Assembly (NCBI RefSeq): GCF_905220415.1
Contig: NC_059547.1
Coordinates: 9,250,501 to 9,314,500, forward strand
Origin: Colias croceus
Lineage: Eukaryota > Arthropoda > Insecta > Lepidoptera > Pieridae
DNA: 64,000 bases
Direction of reading: 5' to 3'
The notes below the pieces were generated by a model. That model was not told where the DNA came from. It worked only from the letters and a program-made list of their open reading frames with translations, and searched no databases. Position 1 is the stretch's first letter; each line of letters opens with the position of its first letter. The position numbers and the translations under genes were made by a program. Positions 24,810-37,500 of the stretch are shown here, in pieces.

Positions 24810-27045
24810 ATGTATATATTTTAGAACATTTTGACATATTATTAGATGGGTTCACAAAAATAGTAATTTTATGTAGAAGAACACGAGAAAAACAGTCGTA
24901 TAAGTAAATTAATATATCCACATATAACGTCAGTGTTTACTAATTGAGTTGAACAGGAAACATAAGTTTAATAATTAACGCAGCACACGCTTCATGTTTT
25001 TAACTTTCAGTAGTTCTTTTTATCGGAATTATCTACAACGTGCAGAATACGTCCAGTTTTCCGTCCATAAAAAAGGAAGTATCCGTATTAAAAAGTGGTA
25101 ATATATCACACCTATTCATGTCTTGAATAAAAACGTGGAAATATGCAACAGGCAACCCCCCAATATGGTATGGTTATCACCCATAATACCACCATTACCC
25201 TGTACCAAATATGGCCCTCTATCGATACCACTATAATGCTTTTTCTTGCATTAAACGATATTGCTATTAGTCAATAATTGCTGTTTATGAGCTAAAATTA
25301 TTTTCACGTTAATCTGAGTAATTTCTGCAGAAATAAAACTATAAATACTTTTATAGGCTTCAAATGAAAAAAACTGTATTTTCATAACTTTTTAAATGGA
25401 AATATCGTAATTAATATAATATATATTTAACACCATGGGAGCTCATTTTATTATGTATTAAGTATATGGTACTTACAAAATATAGTACTTTACAAAAGTT
25501 ACATGTAATAATTTTCTTGTGTCAAGTGTGCTTTTAAAACATCGGAATGTTTCTTTGTATGTGTGTCTGTCCAGTGTCAAGACACAATACATACATTTGG
25601 ACATCTTGCTGAAGTATATGCGGTTATTGAGTTAACCATAGAGCGAGGGACTTTTGGCGGGAATGGATTCAATATCAAGAGGCCCTGTTTAATATGGGGC
25701 ATTAGAGAAATTCTATAAATTAATGGGAAAGATTGTGGAAATTATACGATAGCCAAATTACTATGAGATTAAACACTAAGTGGAAATGAATAAAACTCAA
25801 CATCTAGTAAAACACGAATGTTGTAGAGTTTTATTACGATATAATTCATTGCTTTTAATTATTTGATCAAACGTCAATTTCTATAATTTAGTTCTATGAA
25901 AAAATAACACAAAGCTCTTACTTACTGAGTCCATATTTGAAGGCAAAATTAACTTACAATACACTTAATTATTCCATGAACAGATATATGCTCATTTATG
26001 ATAAGGCAAGCAGGGCCCCAAAAGGTAGCTAATCCGAGGCCCTGCACCGTCCGCTCACGCCCCTGGCAACAAGCATTCAATACACTTTCAAAACGATTGA
26101 ACAAACGCTTAATTTACGGCAATAAGTCGTGAGTTTCACCGTAAACGGCTCAATTGGGTATTTGCATTCAAATAGCTTTTAAGCTTCCCTATTGCTCGCA
26201 AATATATCGGTTCCAGTTTGTTTTATTGGCCGTGTAGAAAAACGTGTTGAGTGCAAGCATAGTGAGATGTTGAAATGTTAGTGTTATGACTTAAGTAGAG
26301 GATCATTAAGGCGTGTATCTTTATTGACACCTGGGCAAAATGGACGGTAAAATTACGCACACTTTTATTAAGTTCTAATCGCAGTCGATAAAATATCGCA
26401 TGCTTATATGGTAGCGTCTACTCGTTCTTTGGACTTTTAGTACTATAACTTTAAATTTACTTTTCAATATGTTCAGGAATGACATTTTTTATAGGTTAAA
26501 TGTAATAAAAGAATTGGTATCTATGCTATTATTATAAATGGATTTTGTTCACGTGTATTTTCTTTAAATATCAATTATAATAACTGGATAAGAATACTCT
26601 CAACATATGCGCCGCCTAAATTTTATTTATAACTCAGCCCCCGGAATCACAGACACAATAGAAAATCTATTACGTCGTGGTCAGATCGGGCCGCTCGGGG
26701 CTCAATGGGTTAATTTGCTACTAAATCTGCGATTTTATTGGTATGTACTAGCGAATCTAGCGTATTTAAATACCACGTCTATAGAAATCAGCTATATGAT
26801 TTTACATTAGGCTTTGTATAGACTAGCAATAACATCTTACTTTATATATCGCGAGTGGCCAGCCAGGTGACCAAACAAATATAGGTAGTACTTTTCAACT
26901 AAGTACTTCAGATATTATGATTTTTTTCCAATATTCTAATACGTTGCTTGGTGGAGTTATTTATTATTTTATTACGGCTAAATCTAGCTAGAATGAACAC
27001 TCACGCTGTGCATAGGATGTAGGTTAATGATATTTGAAAAAAAAA
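24810..27045. other. AT-rich DNA, no gene recognised
   Basis: A short ATG-initiated open frame near 26607-26810 has no recognisable domain. A somewhat GC-richer patch at about 26010-26050 ('ctaatccgaggccctgcacc') may be a small repeat fragment. Nothing else was recognised. Confidence 0.45.
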
Positions 27046-27239
27046 TGTGTGCGTGTACTAGTGTACACACGTAACAAGTGAAACTTCTTTATGACCTTAT
27101 TTTTCAAAAAATAATTTACTATATGCAACTTTACACAAATATGTCGAATCACGCGTGGTAGGGATAAGGAAAAGATGGCACGTAACGGAAAAATGTTACA
27201 CTAAATTTTTTCCCAACCCCGATAGAGAAATTTTACTTC
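27046..27239 (-). mobile_element. GAAGT-ended MITE, core type 1, copy 3
   Basis: The edge 'gtgtgcgtgtactagtgtac' is followed by 'caagtgaaacttctttatga', the shared core ('tcgaatcacgcgtgg') and a worn end 'gagaaattttacttc'. One of the two 'taacg' blocks of the other copies has been deleted. Confidence 0.78.
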
Positions 27240-27678
27240 AAAAAATCCTGAGCATTGAATACTGAAAGAATAGTAAAAGATTCATTCAAATAGATTCAAC
27301 TTTTTTTGTCCATTCAAGCGCCTATTACATCATCGAGCCCACTTAAAAAACTAATGCAAATCTTAATCTGTGCAAAGAACGTTTAATACGGCCTCTATCT
27401 TCCTATTTATCTTTTTGTCCATTTATCTCGCATTACAAGCCATTAAAGTTCTGATATCGCGTTCACAGAAAATCGCTGCGTTCGTAAATAATCACTAGCG
27501 CATCAGGAGGCATCTTATTGAGTGGCTCAATCCGATCTTAGGCTGCGGACTGACAGTGCGGTTTCTGGGAAAATAACAATGTCCCGGCTCGTTCGTATTC
27601 CGTTTGTGGGGAGTTCTTTGAACTTGCTGCATTAATTTTATTATTTGATTAAGAGGAATTCTTTACATTAAGAGATAT

Positions 27679-27740
27679 ACTAGCTTTTAACCGCAGCTTC
27701 GCCCGCGTGCTCTAAAATTTAACAGACAGACAGACGCGAC
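27679..27740 (-). repeat. Helitron-like 3' end fragment
   Basis: The text 'actagcttttaaccgcagct' then 'tcgcccgcg' is the reversed GC hairpin and CTAGT end, followed by a short CAGA run. The rest of the element is missing. Confidence 0.5.
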
Positions 27741-27772
27741 GGATGACTGTGTTTTACAATATGCAGTGATAG

Positions 27773-27962
27773 TATCAGTTGGAGGAAATCGGCATTGATT
27801 TTTCTATAATATCCGAATAAATATAAATGTTAAGCAGAATATATTAATGATTAAAGGATTTGCCTAATATCAGTTGGAGGAAATCGGCATTGATTTTTCT
27901 ATAATATCCGAATAAATATAAATGTTAAGCAGAATATATTAATGATTAAAGGATTTGCCTAA
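27773..27962. repeat. 95-bp tandem duplication
   Basis: Positions 27773-27867 and 27868-27962 read as two head-to-tail copies of a 95-bp unit that starts 'tatcagttggaggaaatcgg'. I see no difference between them, so the duplication is recent or was introduced by assembly. Confidence 0.93.
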
Positions 27963-28126
27963 CACACAGTTTCTTGTAAATTATGATATCGTGATAACTG
28001 CTGTAGTTGATTGATTTATTATTATTGATATGAATATTAAATAATGCAAATTGTAGATGCAAATTAATGCATTGTTAGTCGCATTTAAATTGTACATATT
28101 CTACGAGAAAATTGGCCGAGTATTTT

Positions 28127-28275
28127 GAAGTGAAATATCTTTAGGCGCGTTGAGATTAAAATTTCCATGCGGCTGTGCAATACCATCACATCATGGAGTT
28201 AGGCGACAATTTTGACATTTTTGAATCTTGCTAAACAAGTTTCACTTCTGACACGTGTTCTTCGCACACACGCTC
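28127..28275 (+). mobile_element. GAAGT-ended repeat, core type 3, copy 2
   Basis: It opens 'gaagtgaaatatctttaggc' and closes 'aagtttcacttc' at 28248, followed by the edge 'tgacacgtgttcttcgcaca'. The core matches 15172-15316 in inverted orientation and differs from the type 1 core, although the ends agree. Confidence 0.7.
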
Positions 28276-30173
28276 TTTTATTAATAATATGATTGTTATT
28301 GTATTTTCCAAAGTTTAAGGTAGTTCTGTGCCGAATTATCATACAAAAATACACAGAAATATTTTGATGTGATTCTATTCACGCAGCGTATGTTAGAGCC
28401 CTATTGCCTTTCTTGTTAATTTTTTCATCTATAATTAGATGGCACAGCCGGAGTCTAATTGACAACTTGTTCAAGTATTTATTGCTGCATTATACAAGTT
28501 ATTTTTTTAAGCAAAAATATATACAATTAGCTCGATTTTATATACTACAGTTTTAATTAATAAGTTAATACCGTGGATGGGACATATTTTCTTTTTGTAG
28601 TTTGCAGCGTCTATGGGAATTAAACCATTACGGAATACCATAGAAAATATCTTCAAAGATAAAATGGCATCCAGTCGATGACGGACTAGCATAAGTGAAC
28701 ATAAAAATTGTAATAAATACCTTACTATTACTAATGTTACAATAAATTAGTTGCATAAAGACCTCCAACCTGATACTAAATCCTGCAAAGATATATTGTA
28801 CGAATATAAGCGCATGACAATATAAATCTATTACAAAAGTCTGTCAAAATCCACGAGAACATTAAGCAAAGCGGCCGCCATAATTTCCGAATCAAATTCC
28901 TTTAGTTTCGACACTACATGAGTACGTAAATTTCCAAAGTATCGCACCCACAGTTAATATCATTTTACTATCTGTGACATTTATCTTCCTATAGCCCCTT
29001 AGGGCGTGTACAGGCGAGCGTTAAGTTTCGTAAAGGTCAAGCAAGGATTCAGATATAATCTCGACCAAATTATTGTGTACAATGACAGTTTGTGTAATTA
29101 CAGCGATTTGGAGCGACGTGTACACGTCACGTGTATAACATACCTATAATTATTGCGTTTGGTCTTGCAACTGAAATGCTATCAGGGTTTTGGTAAACTT
29201 AATTTTCTCGGCATCTTCAATGCACTTCTTGCGATTCTTTTCGAGTTTTCGCAAATAGCTCGTAGTCATTAGGGTTAATATGAATCTTTAATTGTTTTTA
29301 TTTACAGAGGCAAACACATTCTTGGATAACCAATTGGTTAACCAAGTTACATAAAAAATAAAATTATCTCTACATAGTTTTAAATTAATAAAATATCGTG
29401 ACATAAGTAGGTAAGTTTAGTAAAATGGCAAGACTAAATGTAAAAATACAGTTAATAAACATACCGAATCACACATTAAATTGACAAAATTGTATCAATT
29501 TTTACAAAGTGGAAAAATAGTTGAACATTACATAATATCTCAAAGAAAAAACTCTATTACATACACATACATACAATACACTCTACAAACTGTTACTTTT
29601 TAACAAACAGCACTTAACACATTGTACAAAAATATAAGGCCAATTTCTACAAATGCGGCTACATTATTTACAAGTCGCGTAATCAAAGGGACCGCTTTCG
29701 CACTCTCTTTTCCGAACCGAAATAGCGTATCAGATCGCCATTGATGGAAAGCCGGAGGAAATAATAGTCTTATGCCTATAACTGCTGTAAATTCAGCGCT
29801 CACGACAGGGCGTATTTTGTGGTGTTACTTTTAAATCCTATTATGCATGCGTTTAGGAATAGCTTGTTTATATCCTAAAGAACAGAAGTACGAATCTAAT
29901 ATAGTGAATATGTACCTAAATTTAACTTTAGAAACAGAATTAAAAAAAAAAAAAAACATAAGAAAACGATGTTATGAATATAAGTAAATTTGCAAACATA
30001 AAATGATTGACATGAAATTAATTTGTTTTACATCATAATCAAATTCAAATTTTATTTATTTTCGCTTCAAATTCATAAAGATCCTCTGGGCTCTTATATT
30101 ATTAACAATTGGTCATTCATTAGTAGATAAATTATTTGGCTACCTCATTTTGAATTAATTAAAAAAAGAGTGT
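28276..30173. other. AT-rich DNA, no gene recognised
   Basis: Open frames here are short and carry no known motif. A poly(A) run of about 17 bases lies near 29942-29956. Confidence 0.5.
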
Positions 30174-30369
30174 GTGTACTTATGTACACGCGTTAGAAGT
30201 TATACTTCTTTGGCGTATGGAAAAAAATACTAGAATATACAACTTGATCATAGTTACATACCACCTAGAACTAACTTTATGCTGTTAAATTTAGGTGTCA
30301 GTGTGCGCGCGCATCGTAAAAATTCACTCTCATAATTTTTCTCCATCGCGCCAAAAGAAGTATAACTTC
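30174..30369. mobile_element. GAAGT-ended MITE, core type 2
   Basis: The ends gaagttatacttctttggcg and cgccaaaagaagtataactt (30196-30369) are near-perfect inverted repeats. The edge 'gtgtgtacttatgtacacgc' precedes the left end, as in the other GAAGT-ended copies. The core ('ttaggtgtcagtgtgcgcgc') matches neither type 1 nor type 3. Confidence 0.78.
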
Positions 30370-31950
30370 AAAAATACATTATTTACATCCTAAACATTCA
30401 ATTCATCATTGCCGTAGGATTACGATTATATTCGTGCATGCATCCACAACTTATCAACTGACACATTAACACTATCTTTAGACTTTAACTCACAGAATAA
30501 GCCATAGATTATATCCCAAAGCCCATACAACGCCAATAAAATCATAAGTAGATATATACATCCCACGACATCGGCCTGTCTTTAAAATCCGGAACGCGAC
30601 TGGATTCCTTTATTTTTTCGTTATCTCGACACGTGCCACAAAAAACTGGCTTGTCAGCCCGTGATCGAGTGCTTATTGTTGAATTCAATGATTAAAAAAT
30701 GTATTAATCTCATCTACCAATAATCTATGACACTTGCTAACTCCTTATTGCAAGGAGATAAGGTCGAAAATAGAGCTTTGGTGGGTAGTAATCAATGTTA
30801 CCGTTAACCACGGATGCGACAAGTATTTTCCAATGGTATTACCCCGGAACATGGTACATTCCTGGTAACAAAAAATTTATTACTTTGTCTGTTAATTAAT
30901 ATTAATTCTATCTAAGAACTTCATACTTTTTGTAGCAGGCACTGAATTAATATAAACGGTTTTTTCAACAAACCTCAGTTGGTTTTCATTGAACGTTGAT
31001 GTTGAGAAGACAGCCTCGTTTCTTGTTTAAATTATCTGAAACCAGAAAAATTACATTCAATATCAAATAACAGCTACTATAATTATTTTTTGATCAAACT
31101 TTGGAAGATGATTAAAATAATGCAAATGTTATATAGGTAGGTACATAATTATAGTGTTAAGATATTATAATTATGCTTTTACGATTTGGTTATAAATTAT
31201 TCGATTTATCTATTTTAATAGTTTTGTCATAAAAACAAAGTTATCTAATAATATTAATATATTAATTTTCTCACGTAAAATTGAGGTATCTCATATTTCA
31301 AATATCAAAACATTTACATATATGTATACATTTTCATAGTAAAGTTACTCACGACTTTAACTTGATACTAAGTAATAAAATAAATTTAAAACATAAAAAG
31401 AAAAGTGATGAAAGGGCTATGCAGACCACCCACCTAGAATGTCAGTATTTATTTATTTTCATCTTATCAATAATCCAATAACTTAAGAAGTCTTAAATAT
31501 ATTGTTAAGGATATTTAAATTCTTTTCAATTTATCGTATGTTTCTTCTATGTATAAATCTTAGATGCTCAAAAGTTTAAATAAATGATGATAATATTAAT
31601 AGGTAATATTTCTTGAAATAGATGTACTGTTATGAACCCTTAAATTAACAGATAAATAAGAAACTACATACAATTTCGTTCCATGTTCTTCAGCATTATA
31701 TTTCATGTAAATGCGATTTGGCATAATCGTAAAGCCTCACAATAAGGCTTCGATTAACAAAGCGTGTACAGACACGCGATATGCCTTGTTTATTTTATGA
31801 ATGAACTAAGTACGGTGAATCACGAAACGATGGTTTAGTTGCTGCAGGGCGGATTGCGCTCTGATTGTGTTGAACAATTATTTTTAATTTATTCCAATTC
31901 CGTTCCTTTTTGTATAAAATACTTATTTACCCCTAGAACTAATTAATTTT
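30370..31950. other. AT-rich DNA, no gene recognised
   Basis: No coding, RNA or repeat feature could be supported. Confidence 0.5.
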
Positions 31951-32105
31951 TAAGCTATTGCATAGCTTCTATCGCGGGCCTTGAGCGCGGGGACCGAATC
32001 GAGAAATTCCGTAACGAAAAAACCTCACGCTCCCCACGCGGAGGTGTGGCTTAACGGCATAGCATGCAATAGCTTTACCGCGGCAGTCCCCGAGTGCCAC
32101 ACGTC
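31951..32105 (+). repeat. GC-rich short interspersed repeat, copy 1
   Basis: It reads 'aagctattgcatagcttcta', 'cgggccttgagcgcggggac' and so on to 'cgagtgccacacgtc'. A second copy lies at 54613-54776. The inner motifs 'aagctattgca' and 'tgcaatagctt' are complementary. It is either a SINE-like or a MITE-like family; no A/B box pair or poly(A) tail is clear enough to decide. Confidence 0.75.
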
Positions 32106-32314
32106 GTTTTTATTTGACATAAATTATCTCTTAATTTGAACAGTTCGTAAAATACTACACAGGCATAAAGCCAACTCAGAGGTCTTTCTAGAGTAGAAAA
32201 TCTTTTAAAAATATTAAAATTTGTAATTAAAAATAGGTAGTAAATATTGTCTTTGATTCACATTCGCATTCCAATTTGATGAAAGCTTAATTTTCCCAAT
32301 GACATCAGCCCCTC

Positions 32315-32432
32315 TAGACAAGTAGCTTTCTATTAGCGTAACGTTTGATAGAATAGATTATGAATGTATGAGACTGACATAAGCTGTAGATAAATGTATC
32401 GAATGTTACGCTAAACGAAAGCCACTTGTCTA
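32315..32432. mobile_element. MITE, 118 bp, about 36-bp TIRs
   Basis: Left end tagacaagtagctttctatt, continuing tagcgtaacgtttgata, pairs with the right end (complement of tatcgaatgttacgctaaac and onward to acttgtcta) with a few mismatches. Less than half of the element lies between the arms. No target duplication could be assigned. Confidence 0.8.
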
Positions 32433-34105
32433 ACCCCGTGTTTATTTGAAATGGTGTGTTATTTGAAATAGGTCCATAAAAATATTTTTAAACATAAAAT
32501 GCTAGTCAATTATCCATTGACATGTTTTATTGAATTTAAAGTGGATATTAATATCATAAAAAAGACAATATAAAACGTCAAAGTATCCATTTTATATCGT
32601 AAAATAAAACTTGAATTTGTTTCCAGTTGAAAAGGCTTTATTTCAAGAAAAACAATATTTATGTGATCAGACGTAGTACAAAATTACAATCTCTCTCAAC
32701 ATGAAATTGATACTGTGTACAAGGCAGGAATCAACATGGTAAGAGCAACTTTGATTATAAAAACACGCAGTAATCTCACTTAGCCAAAGTGTACATTTTT
32801 TCGACTAATATATTCCAACGACACTTTTTTCGATCAACATATAATGACATCAAAAATAGTATTTGTCATTAGTTGATCCATACACGGTGTGATCGTGTTA
32901 TATCCTAAATTGGATCAATGGGGTCTGAAAAAGGGTAGAGCTTCCTATAGCGCTGTATACGCGTATAGCAACTCATTAAACAAATTAGTCGTGTGTTAAA
33001 AAACTTTGTGATTAAGTGCGTATCAATTTATTTCTCTTAAAAATAGTGAAGTTGATTTTAAGAATGTATTCTGAAGTTATTTTAATTAAACATTTCTTTC
33101 AGATTTTCTTCTTTTCAGCTTAATGAACTTCGTAAGCTGTGACTTGTGTGTTAAGTAACGTAGAGCGCGGTCAGTGTTTTGATAAGTTACCATTTAGTTG
33201 TATTACAAACTGCACTAGCTACAGATTTTTAAACGTTCATTGAAATTGAAATATTAGTACCTATTTTTGCTTAATTTACGAAAGAAGGGATGCCAAAGTA
33301 ATGTAGGTATTGTCTGATGTCTGTCTCTATAATCTTATGACGAAAATAGTTTTCCATTGATTCTTTTTATTTATAAGATTTTTTGTGTACGTGATTTTAA
33401 AAGCTTCAATAGAGACTTTAATGACAAAGACAAAATCATTACTTCCCATTCTGTACAACCACCACAAGCTAATTAAGTTAACACATACCATTATAAAATA
33501 CAGATCCCTTATTAACGCTTCAGGTATTAGCAATAAACTGTGTTCCGCACGCAATTAAAATTAATTAATATTAGAGCTTATATCAAGACTAACTACGATC
33601 TGTTTCCAGGGCAAGGGTTAATGTAGGCTACTGTTAGATACGTGAGGATATGTTCTAATGATATGTGATAACTATCTTGTTTATAATAGCATAGTTGTTT
33701 GTTTCCAAATTCATATCATCATGTGCTTAAGAAAAATAACCCATAACATGATATAGTCATGTAATTTGAAGATATAAGAAGATTTATGTTGTGCTAATGA
33801 CATTTAAATTGGGTTATAATATAGGTGCGTTTTTAAGAAGTCTTCCTGAATATTACTTTCAGATACACGATTGATCATTTGTACTTCCGCACAAAATATT
33901 GGCGACTTTTATAGAAGTTTGAAAATAGACTTTTAATTAAGTACTAGATAACATTTAATTTTATATTGATTTCAAAAAAGAATAAACAAATACAACACCT
34001 CGCTACAATTTAAACGCTTCCTCGTTCAGGAAATGATTGAAGACCAGTTAACGAAGATCCATTAAAATATATTATTTACCAAAATCAAAACATTGTTCGC
34101 CCACA
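32433..34105. other. AT-rich DNA left of the BEL element, no gene recognised
   Basis: No coding, RNA or repeat feature could be supported. The BEL target duplication begins immediately to the right. Confidence 0.5.
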
Positions 34106-34110
34106 AAGGT
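34106..34110. repeat. Target site duplication, left (aaggt)
   Basis: Directly abuts the left LTR and matches 41103-41107. BEL/Pao integrases usually make 4-6-bp duplications. Confidence 0.9.
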
Positions 34111-34349
34111 TGTACCACCAGCAATGTAGTACAAACTAGCCAGAGTCGGAAATAAAACACTCAAAAACGCTCTGACCGTATATTTGAGAGGGTTGCGGAA
34201 CTACAGTACCATTTTGCTTATATCTAGTTACAAAAGAAAAACACAAGCGCGATTCAAAAACACAGCTTCTACAACTAGCGTCATCTAGTATCAAATGATG
34301 GAACTAAGCCATACTAAAAACTTATACTATTAAACCAACGGTTTAGACA
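34111..34349 (-). repeat. 3' LTR of the BEL element
   Basis: 239 bp. In element sense it runs TGTCTAAACC to GGTGGTACA. It reads identical to the 5' LTR at 40864-41102. No AATAAA is present in element sense, so the polyadenylation signal is unclear. Confidence 0.95.
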
Positions 34350-34501
34350 TACCGCCCGCCAAGGACGAATAGTCCTTCACAATACAAAAAATACAAGGGT
34401 GCAAAAATACAGTAATACATAGAAGCAAATACGTACATCTCTTTAAACTAACAATTATTCTTTACGTCTAACATAATACATATATATTTTCTTTTTTACA
34501 T
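34350..34501 (-). other. BEL 3' untranslated region and likely priming tract
   Basis: This is the short stretch between the gag-pol stop (34502-34504) and the 3' LTR. In element sense it ends ggcgggcggta just before the LTR, which is the most purine-rich stretch and the likely plus-strand primer. Confidence 0.6.
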
Positions 34502-37500
34502 TTATGTTTCTCTAACGGGCAACACACATAGTTTCGAAGTCGGTCTTTGTATGTGAGAACCCTTATATCTCAATGTGACAACACGTGTCACCTTATCATT
34601 ACCCGGATGTAATTTTACCACCAATCCGTACATCCATTTCGCAGGAGGCAAATTGTCCTCCTTAACTAAGACCACGTCTCCTACCTTGATATCGGGAACC
34701 TTGCCTTTCCACTTGTACCTTTGAAAAAATTGGGTTAGACACTCTTGGGACCAACGCTTCCAAAAATGCTGGACCATCCTTTGGGTTAACTGCCAACGAC
34801 GCAAATTGGAAATTTTCTCGTTTTCAAAATCATTATCCGGAGCCATAATCAATGGCTCCCCTATTAAAAAATGACCCGGTGTTAACGGGTTGGGATCACC
34901 TGAGTCGGAGCTAGCCACGGACAATGGTCGCGAATTGAGACACGCCTCAATTTGCACCAAGACCGTCGCCAGCTCTTCATAAGTAAGAGTAGAATCGCCG
35001 ATTACGCGACGCAGATGATGTTTAGTGCTCTTTATGCCTGCTTCCCACACTCCACCGAAATTTGGAGCATGAGGAGGAATAAAGCGCCACTCTGTACCAT
35101 TGTTAGCCAATGATGATGCAATGTCAACTGGCATTTGGGATTTCTCAATTGCAAACAAATTCCGCAACTCCTTAGAAGCACCTACAAAATTGGTACCGTT
35201 GTCACTCCACAACTGAATACAACGACCTCGTCTAGCAACAAAACGTTTGAAAGCTGCCAAAAAACCTTCTGAAGTAAGATCGGATACTGCTTCTATATGA
35301 ACGGCTCTTGTGGCCATGCAAACAAAGAGACAAATATATCCTTTATAGGATTTATGGCCACGACCCTTCGAAACGCGAATATTAATGGGACCAGCGTAAT
35401 CAACACCTGAGTATAAAAACGGTTTTTGAGGTGTAACTCGGCAGGCAGGCAGCTGGCCCATCAATTGAGTTTTAAACTTCGCCGCGTTTCTTATGCATCT
35501 AACGCATTTGTGTATGTGAAATCGTACAAGATTTTTCAATTTGGTGATCCAATACGTTGAACGTATGTAGTTGATAGTCAGCTGGGGACCTCCGTGCATG
35601 GTGTTGGCGTGAGCATCGGCTATAATCAACTTCGCCAAGCAGGAGTCACCGTTTATAATCATCGGATGTTTGCTGCTATCCTTCAGGTAAGAATTTTCTA
35701 TCCTTCCTCCGACCCTCATAATTCCTAATTCATCTATTAATGGATTTAAATTGTCAATTTTACTCTTTTTAATGATGTTTTTCTGTTTCAGATTCTTCAT
35801 TTCTTCAGGGTACCAGGTAAGCTGATGCTGACGGATACAACACATGGTGGCATCTCGGAGCTCTTCAGCTGAAAGGTAAGGTAGAAATTTCGTACGAGTT
35901 TCAACGGGATCCTTCAATTTCAGGAATCTTCTGCAGTAGGCGACTACTCTCACCAGCTTCGTAAAAGATGAAAATTTTAAAAATATATCTATATCTTCAC
36001 AGTTCTCCTTAGTTGCAGCATGTACTCTAACCTTTCTTTCTTCCAGGTCAGTTTTAGTGCATATGGAAAGCGGTTTACCATACTGAATATCAATCTTACT
36101 TAACCAATCCGGACCGTACTTCCACAAATTATTATCAACTAGCTCAGTAGGTAGTATTCCACGTGACGCGCAGTCAGCGGGATTTTCTTTGGACTGTATA
36201 TACGACCACTTACAAGGTTCTAAATGATTTAGAATTTCAGAAGTCCGGTTGGCTATGAATGTTTTCCACCGACTGGGATGGTCACTAAGCCACGCCAGGA
36301 CGATGGTGGAATCTGTCCAAGCATGCAACTGTGAAATTGGTATGTTCAATACTTCAGCTACTTCAAGTAATAATTTAGTTACCAACACCGCACCGCAGAG
36401 TTCCAGTCGAGGTATGGAGATTTGCTTGATCGGGGCAACTTTAGTTTTTGCAGCTACCAGGTGAGTTTTAATTTGTTTATCTTCAGAAATGCAACGAATA
36501 TAAACCACAGCAGCATAGGCGGCATGTGAAGCGTCGCTAAACCCATGTAACTCCACAACTGTATCTTTGCTTCGGGTTTGCACCCATCGCGGTATTTGGA
36601 AATTTGTTAGCTGAAATAATTCCTCACGGTAAGTTATCCATTCACTAATAAGTTCAGACGGTAATTTATCATCCCATCCAAATCCAGTCATCCATAATTT
36701 TTGTATAAATATTTTTGCAGTGATGATGCATGGAGCGATCCAACCAAGAGGATCGTACAGTCGACAAATTTCTGATATAATTTCTCTTTTGGTTGCAGGA
36801 AGCGACGCTGATAAAAACTGAACTCTATAACTAAAGTCATCGGTACGGCGATTCCAAAAGAGACCTACTACTTTAGTCACGTCATCCTCCTTAAGTTCCC
36901 TGTCCTGTTCTATATTTCCTTCAAAACCTTCCATTACCTCCATGCTATTACTACTCCATTTCTGTAGCTTAAAACCTCCTTTACTTAACAATTCATTCAT
37001 TTCTTCATATAATCGTAATGCTTCCCTTTCAGAATCACACCCGGTTAACAGATCATCCATGTAAAAGTCTGTTTTTAGTTTTGCAGCAGCTAGGGGGTAG
37101 CTCCCACCCTCATCGACTGCTACCTGTTGGAGAGCTTTGACAGCTAAATAAGGTGCACTGGAAGTGCCAAAGGTAACGGTAAGTAGACGATAATCTTGGA
37201 TTTCATTATTGTCGTCTCTCCACACAATTCGGTGATAATCTGTATGCTCCCTTTTCAGCTTTACTTGCCTATACATCTTTATGATGTCGGCTATTAGGCA
37301 TATCGGGTGGAGACGCCATCTCATGATTATATGACGTAATTCTGGTTGTAGTCTTGGCCCAACCATCAGGGTATCATTTAACGAAATACCATTAGCACTT
37401 CTATCTGACGCATTGAATACTACTCGCGTCTTAGTAGTGCTTTTGTCTGGTCTGACTACTGCATGATGCGGTAACCATACCGAACGTCTCCGCGTCTCTT

